Assembly (NCBI GenBank): GCA_051745305.1
Contig: JBNJDY010000042.1
Span: forward strand, 1-13,357
Source: Saliniplasma sp051745305
GTDB lineage: Archaea > Thermoplasmatota > Thermoplasmata > Halarchaeoplasmatales > Halarchaeoplasmataceae
Reading direction: 5' to 3'
Length of the DNA: 13,357 nucleotides
Shown one piece after another: positions 5,555-13,302 of this stretch. The notes beneath the pieces were generated by a model. That model searched no databases. It saw nothing but the letters and a program-made list of their open reading frames with translations, and had not been told where the DNA came from. Every line of letters begins with the position of its first letter. Position 1 is the stretch's first letter. Made by a program: the position numbers and the translations under genes.

Positions 5555-6676
5555 ATGAAAGCGGAAGATATAACTCGTGCGAACACAAGAAAAGAGATGA
5601 ACAACATTGCTATTAAAATGGGCATGGGGAACCCTGAGAGTTTTTCCACAAAGAGTGAACTAGCTGAAGAAATGGTAAAATACATCGATGAGCATGGAAT
5701 AGAGGATGAACTGGAAAAAAAAGTGGAATCGATAAAGAACCTTTTAAAAGATGTTAGAGAGACTAACCTAGATTTAACTGAATTCAAAAAAGGATTTAAA
5801 AAGATGAGAACTGCAAAAAATGAGTACAACATCCCTAAAGCAGTTGAGTTAGCGGATTATTTGATTAAACAGGGTGAAAGTTTACTAGAAGCAAGAGAAA
5901 TTATAGATGAAATCAAAGGACGGTTGGGTGATTTTCCTGGTGGGGATGTCAAATCAGGATACAAGGAAGATTTAAAAAAACTCATCAACGGTTTCAAAGA
6001 GGGTGAATACAGTCATAGGGTAGTCGAATTAAAGGAACTTTATGATGATATCGAAGACCATTACGAATTAAAAAAGAAACTAGAGGACAAATTTCCCTCA
6101 GCCCGGCAGAAATTATCAGAGCTAAGGAAAATCGATGTTGATATTGGAATGTTAAAAAAACTAGTGAACGCCGCGGTCCAGGCTCGAAAAAGAGGGGCCT
6201 ACCAAGAAGGGATAGATGATATCGATGAATTTTTGGAGCAGTCTGAAATCGTGATCGAAGTATCAGTTAAGATCGAAGAATGCAAATCATATATCAGGGA
6301 GTTAAAGAAACTTGATCTAGATATAGATCATTATATTCGTATATTTCAGACTGCAAAACAGAAGGCCGATTCAGGAGATTATCAGTATTCCTTAGAACTT
6401 CTAAAGGATATAAACGACGAGATGAGACAAGACATCGAAAAGGCAAAGGAATCTTTAGAAAAGGAGGAACTAGAAGAAGTCGAAGAGGCGGGTATAGAAG
6501 AAGAACCTGTTGAAACCGATGAGGTTGAAGAAACTGTAGAAGCCGAAAGCGAGATAGAAATTGAGGAACATATTTATCCTGAGGAAAGTTTGAAAGAGAT
6601 AAATAGAAAGTTAGATGATATGGAAAATCATCTTTTCGAGATCAAACAGTTACTTGAGAAGTTAGTCGAAAAATGA
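5555..6676 (+). CDS. Acidic alpha-helical repeat protein with SAP/Rho-N-like N-terminus
   Basis: I do not recognise a named family for this 373-residue protein. Residues 11-48 (TRKEMNNIAIKMGMG, KSELAEEMVKYIDEHG) resemble the short helix-turn-helix of SAP or Rho N-terminal nucleic-acid-binding domains. From about residue 63 to 300 there are four degenerate units of about 61 residues. The clearest are near 70 (NLDLTEFKKGFKKMRTAKNE), 193 (IDVDIGMLKKLVNAAVQARK) and 254 (LDLDIDHYIRIFQTAKQKAD), each followed by a G/N-x-Y turn and a second helix, like a TPR hairpin. Residues 300-338 are almost entirely Glu/Asp/Val, and 342-373 form a short coiled coil with leucine heptads. There is no signal peptide, so it is cytoplasmic. 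It lies 54 bp ahead of polX; a role as nucleic-acid scaffold for repair is inference. Confidence 0.8.
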   Translation: MKAEDITRANTRKEMNNIAIKMGMGNPESFSTKSELAEEMVKYIDEHGIEDELEKKVESIKNLLKDVRETNLDLTEFKKGFKKMRTAKNEYNIPKAVELADYLIKQGESLLEAREIIDEIKGRLGDFPGGDVKSGYKEDLKKLINGFKEGEYSHRVVELKELYDDIEDHYELKKKLEDKFPSARQKLSELRKIDVDIGMLKKLVNAAVQARKRGAYQEGIDDIDEFLEQSEIVIEVSVKIEECKSYIRELKKLDLDIDHYIRIFQTAKQKADSGDYQYSLELLKDINDEMRQDIEKAKESLEKEELEEVEEAGIEEEPVETDEVEETVEAESEIEIEEHIYPEESLKEINRKLDDMENHLFEIKQLLEKLVEK

Positions 6677-6730
6677 TATTGAACATATCTATGAAAAAGA
6701 TTAAAGTGTAAAAAATGCTTTCTATTTATC

Positions 6731-8434
6731 ATGTTAAATAAGAAGATCGCTGAGATATTTTATGATATAGCGGACCTTTTGGAATTAGAGGGTGTAGATT
6801 TTAAACCGAGGGCTTACCGCAAAGCCGCTAGAAATATCGAATCTATGAAAGAGGATATTCTCGATTATTACGAAGAAGATAATCTTCGGGATATTGAAGG
6901 CGTTGGTAAAGCTATAGAAGAAAAGATCAACGAGATCATCGAAACTGGAGGTTTGGAGTATTTAGATAATCTGAAGGAGGAATTACCCGAGGGACTGCTT
7001 GACGTGATGAGGGTTCCGGATATAGGTCCAAAAAAAGCTAAGAAATTGTACGATGAGTTGGACATTACGGATTTAGAATCGCTTAAGGATATGGCAGAGT
7101 CTGGAGAGATAAGTAAGATCAAAGGTTTTGGAGAAAAAACTCAGGATAAGATACTACGTGGAATCGACATGCTGAAAAAGATATCAGGAAGACATCTTCT
7201 AAATGAGGTACTTCCCTTAGCGGATTCTTTGATAGAATATCTCAAACCCGATGCTGAAATGATAGAAAAAGCCGGTAGTTTAAGGAGGTTAAAGGAAACC
7301 ATAGGTGATGTGGATATACTCGCATCTGGTGACGGTTCTAAATTGATGGATTCTTTTGCTAACTATGCTGATGTTGATGAAGTGTTGGTAAAAGGTGAAA
7401 CTAAGACCAGTGTTAGGATGGAGGGCGGGATCCAAGCGGACCTTAGAGTTATTGATGAAGAAAGTTTTGGGGCGGCACTGCAGTACTTTACAGGTTCTAA
7501 AGAACATAATGTAGAGTTGAGGCAGATCGCTATAGACCATGGTTACAAATTGAACGAGTACGGATTGTTCAGTAAAGATGATGAAAAGAAAGTAGCTGGG
7601 AAAGATGAGGAGAGTATCTATGAGACATTGGGCATGGATTGGATCCCCCCAGAGTTAAGAGAGGACCGAGGAGAGATCGAAGCTGCTCGAAATGGTGAAC
7701 TACCTCAGCTCGTTGAATTCGATGATATCAAAGGAGACCTTCAGTGTCATTCGGACTGGAGTGATGGTGTAAACACGATCCTCGAAGTAGGCAGGGCTGC
7801 TCAAGAGAAAGGTTACGAGTATATCGCTATAACAGACCATTCTGAAAGTCTTACAGTTGCTGGAGGATTAGATAAGCAGGAGATCGAAGAGCGGGAGGAA
7901 GAGATACTGTCAGCTCAGGAAGAGTTGGAGATCAAGCTGCTGTCAGGTATCGAAGTGGACATCAAGAAAGACGGCAGTTTAGATATGGATCATGAAACTT
8001 TAGAAGAACTTGATATCGTTTTAGGTGCGGTACATTCTAATTTTAGAATGGAAGCTGAGGAACAAACAAAAAGGATAACCGACGCGTTCAGCACCGGACT
8101 CATCGATATATTCGCACATCCTACCGGTCGTAAGATCGGTGAAAGAGAACCTTATAAAGTCGATATGAGAAAGATAGTGAAATCCGCTAAGGATAATTCA
8201 GTAGTGTTAGAGATCAATGCGTCACCACAAAGATTGGATCTAGATTCACTTGATGCTAGGGAGGCTATGGATAAAGGAGTACTCATTTCACTTGGAACTG
8301 ATGCACATGGTTTACAACACCTAGATTTTATGAAATATGGTGTTGGGATAGCACGTAGGGGATGGTTGGAAAAGGATGACGTGATCAACACTTTATCTTA
8401 CGAAGATTTGATGGACTTTTTGAAGGGGAGATAG
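6731..8434 (+). CDS. polX: DNA polymerase/3'-5' exonuclease PolX (family X with PHP domain)
   Basis: PolX fills short gaps and processes 3' ends in base excision and break repair. The 567 residues show a full-length enzyme: an N-terminal 8-kDa-like helical region; helix-hairpin-helix motifs near 55-60 (IEGVGKAIEEKI), 95-103 (VPDIGPKKAKKLY) and 129-135 (KIKGFGEKTQDKI); then the nucleotidyltransferase site GSLRR (182-186), metal ligands Asp193 and Asp195 in IGDVDIL, and Asp237 in QADLRV. The C-terminal PHP nuclease domain is intact: CHSDWSDG (His340, Asp342), TDHSES (His370), GIEVDI (Glu408), AVHSNF (His435), AHPTGR (His463) and GTDAHG (Asp524, His526). No clear ribosome-binding site precedes the ATG, so it may be leaderless or coupled to the upstream gene. 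ligA begins 3 bp after its stop, implying co-expression. Confidence 0.95.
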   Translation: MLNKKIAEIFYDIADLLELEGVDFKPRAYRKAARNIESMKEDILDYYEEDNLRDIEGVGKAIEEKINEIIETGGLEYLDNLKEELPEGLLDVMRVPDIGPKKAKKLYDELDITDLESLKDMAESGEISKIKGFGEKTQDKILRGIDMLKKISGRHLLNEVLPLADSLIEYLKPDAEMIEKAGSLRRLKETIGDVDILASGDGSKLMDSFANYADVDEVLVKGETKTSVRMEGGIQADLRVIDEESFGAALQYFTGSKEHNVELRQIAIDHGYKLNEYGLFSKDDEKKVAGKDEESIYETLGMDWIPPELREDRGEIEAARNGELPQLVEFDDIKGDLQCHSDWSDGVNTILEVGRAAQEKGYEYIAITDHSESLTVAGGLDKQEIEEREEEILSAQEELEIKLLSGIEVDIKKDGSLDMDHETLEELDIVLGAVHSNFRMEAEEQTKRITDAFSTGLIDIFAHPTGRKIGEREPYKVDMRKIVKSAKDNSVVLEINASPQRLDLDSLDAREAMDKGVLISLGTDAHGLQHLDFMKYGVGIARRGWLEKDDVINTLSYEDLMDFLKGR

Positions 8435-8437
8435 AAT

Positions 8438-10471
8438 ATGAAAGAGTTCGATATACCCAGTGACAAAGAAGAAGCAGAGGGTAGAATCCAGGAGTTGCGT
8501 GATGAGATAAGATACCACGATAGGATGTATTATATCGAAACTGAACCCGAGATCAGTGATTACGAGTACGACATGCTGGTCAAAGAGTTGGAAGCCCTCG
8601 AGGAAGCCTATCCAGAACTTATCACACCAGACTCTCCCACTCAAAGAGTCGGTGCTGGAGAGATCGACGAATTTGAAACTGTTGAACACATGAGCGTGAT
8701 GCTGAGTTTGGATAATACTTACAATCACGAAGAATTGAAGGACTTCGATAAGCGGGTAAAAAAGGGTCTTGGTAAAGAAAATGTAGAGTACGTAGTCGAA
8801 CCTAAGATAGATGGTTTGGGAGTGGCCCTATATTATGAAGATAAGGTGTTTCAAAGAGGGGCTACTAGAGGTGACGGAGAAAGGGGTGAAGATATCACGC
8901 CTAATCTGAAAACTATCCATGCGATACCACTGAGATTGAGAAATGAAACAGTACTTGCGACTGCGGAAGTCCGCGGTGAAGTTTACATGCCTAGGGACGA
9001 ATTCGAAGAGATGAACCAAGAGAGGGAGGAGCAGGGTAAGGAACCATTCGCCAATCCTAGAAATGCAGCCGCTGGAACGGTCAGAAATAAAGATTCTAAG
9101 GTAGTCGCTGAAAGACCGCTAGATATCTTTGTTTATACTTTGAGTTATGTAGAAGAGGATGAATTTCAGACCCACTGGGAGACAATGCAGGAGATGAAAA
9201 GAGCCGGCTTGAAAGTTAATGAGAACATAGTCAAGTTGGATGATATAGAAGAGGTCCTAGAATATATTGATGAATGGGAGGATAAAAAGGAGGATCTAAA
9301 TTATGAGATCGACGGTATGGTCGTTAAAGTCAATCACCTTGAATATCAGGAAAAGTTGGGGGCGACTTCGAAACATCCCCGATGGGCTATAGCTTACAAG
9401 TACCCAGCCATGAGGAAGACTACTACCTTGAAAGAAATAGAGATCCATGTCGGTAGAACCGGTAAATTGACACCTATCGCTGTATTGGAACCAGTTCAAC
9501 TTTCTGGTACCACTGTTTCCCGTGCTTCTTTGCATAACGAGGATGAGATCGAAAGAAAGGATGTGCGGGAAGGTGATACAGTGCTTGTGGAGAAGGCAGG
9601 TGAGATCATACCACAGGTTGTGAAAGTCATCAAAGAGAAAAGAGATGGGAGTCAACAGAAATTCGATTTCCCTGAAACTTGTCCGGTTTGTGGTAGTGAA
9701 GCGAAACAGCTCGGTGGAGAGGTTGCTAGACGATGTGTCAATGCTCAATGCCCGGCTCAGATCAAGCAGAGATTGGAGTTATGGGGAAGCAGAGGCGCTA
9801 TGGACATCGAAGGAATGGGTCCCAAACTGCTGGATAAACTGGTCGAGAAAGGAGTTGTGAAAAGTGTAGCGGATCTTTACAGGTTGGGTAAAATTCAATT
9901 AACTAGTGTTGAAAGGATGGGGGATAAATCCACCAGAAATCTACTCGAAGAGATAGAAGACAGCAAGGATATGGGTCTAGATAGAGTGCTTTACGGTTTA
10001 GGTATCAAATATGTGGGTAGTCACGTAGCCCAAGTGTTGACTGATCATTACGATTCGATGGACGAGATCATGGAAGCGGGTAAAGAGGAATTGGAAGAGA
10101 TCGACGAGATCGGCCCTAAGATAGCTGAGAGTATTGTTTCTTTCTTTGATGATGAACAAAACAGGAAGATGATCGAAGAGTTGAGGGATGCTGGAGTTAA
10201 GATGGAAGTCGAGAGAGAAGATGTGGAGCAGTTCTTAGATGGTAAGAAGTTTGTTTTGACCGGAGCCTTGGAAAACTATACTCGAGATGAAGCTACTGAT
10301 GAGATACAGAGATACGGAGGAAGAGTTACATCTGCGGTGAGTGGTGCTACGGATTACATTCTAGTCGGTGAGAATCCAGGATCTAAGTTAGATAAGGCTA
10401 AAGAGGAAGGTACTACTATATTGGAAGAGGATGACTTCGTGAGGATGCTTGAGAATAAAGAACTACCTTGA
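8438..10471 (+). CDS. ligA: NAD+-dependent DNA ligase LigA
   Basis: LigA seals nicks in double-stranded DNA using NAD+. The 677-residue protein has every domain of the bacterial enzyme. Domain Ia binds NAD+ (His27, Tyr31, Tyr32 and DYEYD at 41-45). The adenylation domain has the nucleophile Lys123 in EPKIDG, with GDGERGEDIT, DGMVVKVN and WAIAYKYP motifs. An OB fold follows (VGRTGKLTPIAVLEP), then a four-cysteine zinc finger (Cys415, 418, 433, 438), helix-hairpin-helix repeats (MDIEGMG, LYGLGIKYVG, IDEIGPK), and a C-terminal BRCT domain from about 599 to 675. GGGGAGAT overlapping the polX end is the ribosome-binding site. Most archaea rely on an ATP-dependent ligase; LigA occurs in haloarchaea and a few others, probably by transfer from bacteria. 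Codon use looks like that of its neighbours, so any transfer is old. Confidence 0.97.
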   Translation: MKEFDIPSDKEEAEGRIQELRDEIRYHDRMYYIETEPEISDYEYDMLVKELEALEEAYPELITPDSPTQRVGAGEIDEFETVEHMSVMLSLDNTYNHEELKDFDKRVKKGLGKENVEYVVEPKIDGLGVALYYEDKVFQRGATRGDGERGEDITPNLKTIHAIPLRLRNETVLATAEVRGEVYMPRDEFEEMNQEREEQGKEPFANPRNAAAGTVRNKDSKVVAERPLDIFVYTLSYVEEDEFQTHWETMQEMKRAGLKVNENIVKLDDIEEVLEYIDEWEDKKEDLNYEIDGMVVKVNHLEYQEKLGATSKHPRWAIAYKYPAMRKTTTLKEIEIHVGRTGKLTPIAVLEPVQLSGTTVSRASLHNEDEIERKDVREGDTVLVEKAGEIIPQVVKVIKEKRDGSQQKFDFPETCPVCGSEAKQLGGEVARRCVNAQCPAQIKQRLELWGSRGAMDIEGMGPKLLDKLVEKGVVKSVADLYRLGKIQLTSVERMGDKSTRNLLEEIEDSKDMGLDRVLYGLGIKYVGSHVAQVLTDHYDSMDEIMEAGKEELEEIDEIGPKIAESIVSFFDDEQNRKMIEELRDAGVKMEVEREDVEQFLDGKKFVLTGALENYTRDEATDEIQRYGGRVTSAVSGATDYILVGENPGSKLDKAKEEGTTILEEDDFVRMLENKELP

Positions 10472-10495
10472 GATATCGTAAAAATCCGTCCCAAA

Positions 10496-10504
10496 ACTAT
10501 ATAA
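10496..10504 (+). promoter_or_regulatory. Probable TATA box of the ATPase gene
   Basis: The sequence actatataa overlaps the left end of the 31-bp repeat. A start about 25-30 bp downstream falls on the ATG at 10530, so the mRNA is probably leaderless, consistent with no ribosome-binding site ahead of the start. Promoter and repeat therefore occupy the same DNA. Confidence 0.5.
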
Positions 10505-10531
10505 TCACGATTAGCCTATTTACGATTATAT
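10501..10531 (+). repeat. 31-bp direct repeat, left copy (overlaps ATPase start codon)
   Basis: The segment begins ataatcacgattag and ends cctatttacgattatat, and is identical over 31 bp to 11909-11939. Its last two bases are the first two of the ATPase start codon. Inside it, ACGATTA occurs twice 15 bp apart, and ATAATC at one end is the reverse complement of GATTAT at the other. In this copy the flanking bases extend the inverted ends to 8 bp (atataatc and gattatat). Confidence 0.92.
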
Positions 10532-11903
10532 GTTTATAGATAGGAAAAGCGAACTCGAAGCTCTTCAGGATGAATGGGAAAGAGAAAATCGATCTTTTAT
10601 TGTGATTTATGGTAGAAGACGAGTCGGTAAAACCTCCTTGATAAAGGAATTCATTAAAGATAAAAGACACGTGTATTATTTGGCTACAGAACTCCCTATC
10701 GAACAGCAGTTTCGAGATCTACAAAGGCAGGCTGGAAATGAATTGGATCACGATCTACTTAAGAACGAACCTTTCACCAGATGGGATGATCTTTTCAACT
10801 ACATAGGGGATTTGGATGATAATTTTATCCTGGTCATAGATGAGTTTCCTTACCTGATTGAAGCAGAAAGTGCCATCCCCTCCATATTCCAGAAAGGATG
10901 GGATGAAAGTTTAAAAAACTCAAATATAGATCTTATCTTATGTGGTTCTTCTATATCCATGATGGAAGACAAAGTTTTGAAGAGCGATAGTCCATTGTAT
11001 GGCAGAAAAACCTCACAGTTAAAACTAAAAGATCTACCTATCAGATCGATACAGAAATTCCTCCCAGGTCATAGTCCTGAGGAGATAATCAGATATTTTT
11101 CTATTTTCGGAGGTATTCCAGCTTATCTTGAATTACTTGAACCTGAAAATAATTTTGAGAATAATATTTTGAGAACAGTACTGAACATCGATGCACCTTT
11201 AAAAGATGCTGTAGATTTCATATTAAAAACTGAATTGAGGAAGCCGGAAAGATATAGGGGTATATTATCAAATTTAGCTCGAGGGGTAAATACTTTGAAC
11301 GGACTTTCCCAGGCTATGGGTATGGAAGGAAACCAAATATCCCAGTACCTTTCTAGACTACGGACTCTTGGATTGACCAAGAGGATTGAACCGATCACTA
11401 TGTCCCCTAAAAAAAGGAAGAGAAGAGGTCGGTATATGATCACAGACAAATTCACTAGATTTTATTTTTACTATGTGTTGCCCAATCGATCAGATATCGA
11501 AGAAGGAAAAACCGGATCGGTTTTTAACGAATTTAAAGATACTGAGGGTCATTTTATTTCCACTATATTTGAAGAGATAGCTAGGGATTATGTCGTTAAA
11601 AACAAGAAATATTCCAAAGTTGGACGATGGTGGTACAAAGAGGACGAAATCGACGTCGTTGCTTTGAGTGAGAAGGATAACAAGTTATTACTAGGAGAAT
11701 GTAAATGGAGTCGGAACCCAGTCAGTGAGAAAATATATCATAAATTGAAGGATAAGAAGGCGGATAAAGTAAGATGGAAGAATGAGGATAGAGATCTAGA
11801 ATATGTTCTTTTCTCAAAATCAGGTTTTACTGATGATATATTGGATATTTATGATACGAAGCTTACTCTTGTAGAGCTTGATGAGCTTTGGGATAGTCTT
11901 TAA
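10530..11903 (+). CDS. Archaeal AAA ATPase with C-terminal DUF234 nuclease-like domain
   Basis: The 457-residue protein belongs to the archaeal ATPase_2 group (STAND-like P-loop ATPases), widespread and often multicopy in archaea, with no settled function. Residues 28-35 form Walker A (GRRRVGKT); 99-105 form Walker B (FILVIDE) with Asp104-Glu105. LILCGSS (135-141) is the sensor strand, and SPLYGRK (154-160) carries an arginine-finger candidate. A winged-helix region follows around 255-290 (LNGLSQAMG, ISQYLSRLRTLGL). The C-terminal part (about 300-457) is DUF234, whose PD-(D/E)XK nuclease-like core is visible as EDEIDVVAL (Asp375) and GECKW (Glu390, Lys392). No signal or membrane segment is seen. 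The gene is exactly framed by 31-bp direct repeats, which suggests a cassette or a self-recognised site. Family assignment is firm, biological role unknown. Confidence 0.92.
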   Translation: MFIDRKSELEALQDEWERENRSFIVIYGRRRVGKTSLIKEFIKDKRHVYYLATELPIEQQFRDLQRQAGNELDHDLLKNEPFTRWDDLFNYIGDLDDNFILVIDEFPYLIEAESAIPSIFQKGWDESLKNSNIDLILCGSSISMMEDKVLKSDSPLYGRKTSQLKLKDLPIRSIQKFLPGHSPEEIIRYFSIFGGIPAYLELLEPENNFENNILRTVLNIDAPLKDAVDFILKTELRKPERYRGILSNLARGVNTLNGLSQAMGMEGNQISQYLSRLRTLGLTKRIEPITMSPKKRKRRGRYMITDKFTRFYFYYVLPNRSDIEEGKTGSVFNEFKDTEGHFISTIFEEIARDYVVKNKKYSKVGRWWYKEDEIDVVALSEKDNKLLLGECKWSRNPVSEKIYHKLKDKKADKVRWKNEDRDLEYVLFSKSGFTDDILDIYDTKLTLVELDELWDSL

Positions 11904-11908
11904 ATTTC

Positions 11909-11939
11909 ATAATCACGATTAGCCTATTTACGATTATAT
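11909..11939 (+). repeat. 31-bp direct repeat, right copy (5 bp after ATPase stop)
   Basis: This copy is identical to 10501-10531 and in the same orientation. It starts 5 bp after the TAA of the ATPase gene and ends about 30 bp before the TATA element of the glycosylase gene. The bases on both sides differ from those of the left copy, so the shared block stops sharply at 31 bp. The repeat-to-repeat period is 1408 bp, one repeat plus the gene. Confidence 0.92.
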
Positions 11940-11970
11940 AGTCTAGCTTTTCAATCCATTCCACACGCCA

Positions 11971-11980
11971 TAAATATATA
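11971..11980 (+). promoter_or_regulatory. TATA box of the glycosylase gene
   Basis: The element taaatatata predicts transcription starting near 12000, within a few bases of the ATG at 12008. No ribosome-binding site lies ahead of that ATG, so a leaderless or very short-leader mRNA is likely. The right 31-bp repeat lies 32-62 bp upstream, a position suitable for an upstream regulatory site. Confidence 0.55.
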
Positions 11981-12007
11981 TTAATAGGCTTAGCGGATGC
12001 TTCTGTA

Positions 12008-13168
12008 ATGATAATCACCCCAGAAAACGCTCGTAGAGTGTTGAGTCATCTCCACGGATTTGATCATTTAAAGAAAGGTGAAAATGGTACCGAAGAGTTG
12101 TTCAAAGATATACTATGTATACAGGTAGATCCTATAAACCCAGGAGGTAAAAATCATGATCTAACACTCTTCAGTAGAGTTGAAGATTATATACCTGAAT
12201 TTCTTAATGATTTACTTTACGAAAAAAATGAACTCTTCGAGTACTACTGCAAGATGTTATCTATCGTTCCCCTGGAAACTTATCCCATTTTTAAAAACAA
12301 AATGGAGAAGCAGGAAAAAAAGTTCGAATCGCTTTTTGAAGCGTATAGTGAAGAGGTCGAGTATATACTAGATGTCTTAGAGGATGGACCTGTGAGTTCA
12401 CTCGAGTTAAAGGATATGGGTGAGAACGAGATGGGCAGCTGGCGTACTACAAGAACATCAAATAGATTGCTTCGAAGTCTGTGGTTATCCGGGAAGATCG
12501 GTATCGCTCACAGGAGAGGGGATAGGAAATATTACACTTTACCTGAAAATGTGATACCTGAAGATATACTGGGAGATGAAGCTTTGAGTGACGAAGAAGC
12601 TAAAAAAAAGATCGCCGAGATCATAGTAAGATCATCGAAGCTGGTTTCACCATCCAAAGCTCCAGCCCAGTGGAATGGTGTGGGTGGGGTAAGAGAGACT
12701 CGAAAGGTATTGAATGAGTTGGTAAAGAAGGATACATTGTTTTCACTCGAAGTCGAAGGGTGGAAAGGTGAACTTTATGCACTTGAAAGAGATAGAGGTG
12801 CGTGGGAAGATCCTCCAAATTTAGAATCCCCATATGTACGTTTTCTTGCACCACTTGATCCATTACTTTGGAACCGTGAATTGTTTTCAACTATCTATGG
12901 ACACGAGTATGTTTGGGAGATATACAAGAAAGTTGAGGACCGGAAATACGGCTATTACTGTTTACCGATATTATACAACGATGAGTATATCGGTTTGATT
13001 GACCCTTACTGTGATGAAATGAAACTAGAAATAAGAAATCTTCATATGTTCAAACAAATCAAAGATGAAACGTTTAAATCTGAGTTCGAAAGAGAGCTGA
13101 GAAGGTACATGGATTTCTTAGATGTAGAAGAAATGGATATTGGAGATGATATCTTAGATAACGTATAA
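12008..13168 (+). CDS. Winged-helix DNA glycosylase, AlkX/YcaQ (AlkZ-like, HTH_42) family
   Basis: Members of this family remove bulky or alkylated bases, and some unhook interstrand crosslinks. The 386-residue protein has the family's catalytic signature near the N-terminus: Gln39-Val-Asp41 in CIQVDPIN, the QxD form seen in YcaQ/AlkX rather than the QxQ form of AlkZ. HDLTLFSRV and ELFEYYCKML follow as expected. A winged helix lies around 125-180 (GPVSSLELKDMG, RLLRSLWLSGKIGIAHRRG, YYTLPE). The C-terminal β-rich part carries FLAPLDPLLWNRELF (279-293), YGHEYVWEIY and YGYYCLPILYND, all family hallmarks. The length is normal and no residue is obviously missing. It has its own promoter but follows the polX-ligA run on the same strand. 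Which lesions it acts on is not readable from sequence. Confidence 0.9.
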   Translation: MIITPENARRVLSHLHGFDHLKKGENGTEELFKDILCIQVDPINPGGKNHDLTLFSRVEDYIPEFLNDLLYEKNELFEYYCKMLSIVPLETYPIFKNKMEKQEKKFESLFEAYSEEVEYILDVLEDGPVSSLELKDMGENEMGSWRTTRTSNRLLRSLWLSGKIGIAHRRGDRKYYTLPENVIPEDILGDEALSDEEAKKKIAEIIVRSSKLVSPSKAPAQWNGVGGVRETRKVLNELVKKDTLFSLEVEGWKGELYALERDRGAWEDPPNLESPYVRFLAPLDPLLWNRELFSTIYGHEYVWEIYKKVEDRKYGYYCLPILYNDEYIGLIDPYCDEMKLEIRNLHMFKQIKDETFKSEFERELRRYMDFLDVEEMDIGDDILDNV

Positions 13169-13302
13169 TATCGTATCAACTCCATTTCTAATAAGACATA
13201 ATAATAATCTATAATTAAAATTTTAAGAAATATTTTAATAGTTTAAGTTCATGTTATTTTTATTTAACCTTCTAGAGGAGGTTTTACTTTGGAGAGATAT
13301 TC

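Noticed and set aside
7289..7540. Minus-strand ORFs within polX, ligA and other genes
   Set aside because: They lie antisense to well-supported coding regions, show no family motifs and are explained by codon bias of the real gene.
10501..11939. CRISPR array
   Set aside because: The repeat length (31 bp) is in range, but there are only two copies and they are separated by a whole gene, with no spacers of 30-40 bp and no cas genes.
10501..11939. Insertion sequence with terminal repeats
   Set aside because: The flanking blocks are direct, not inverted, and the enclosed protein is an AAA ATPase/DUF234 protein without a transposase catalytic core.
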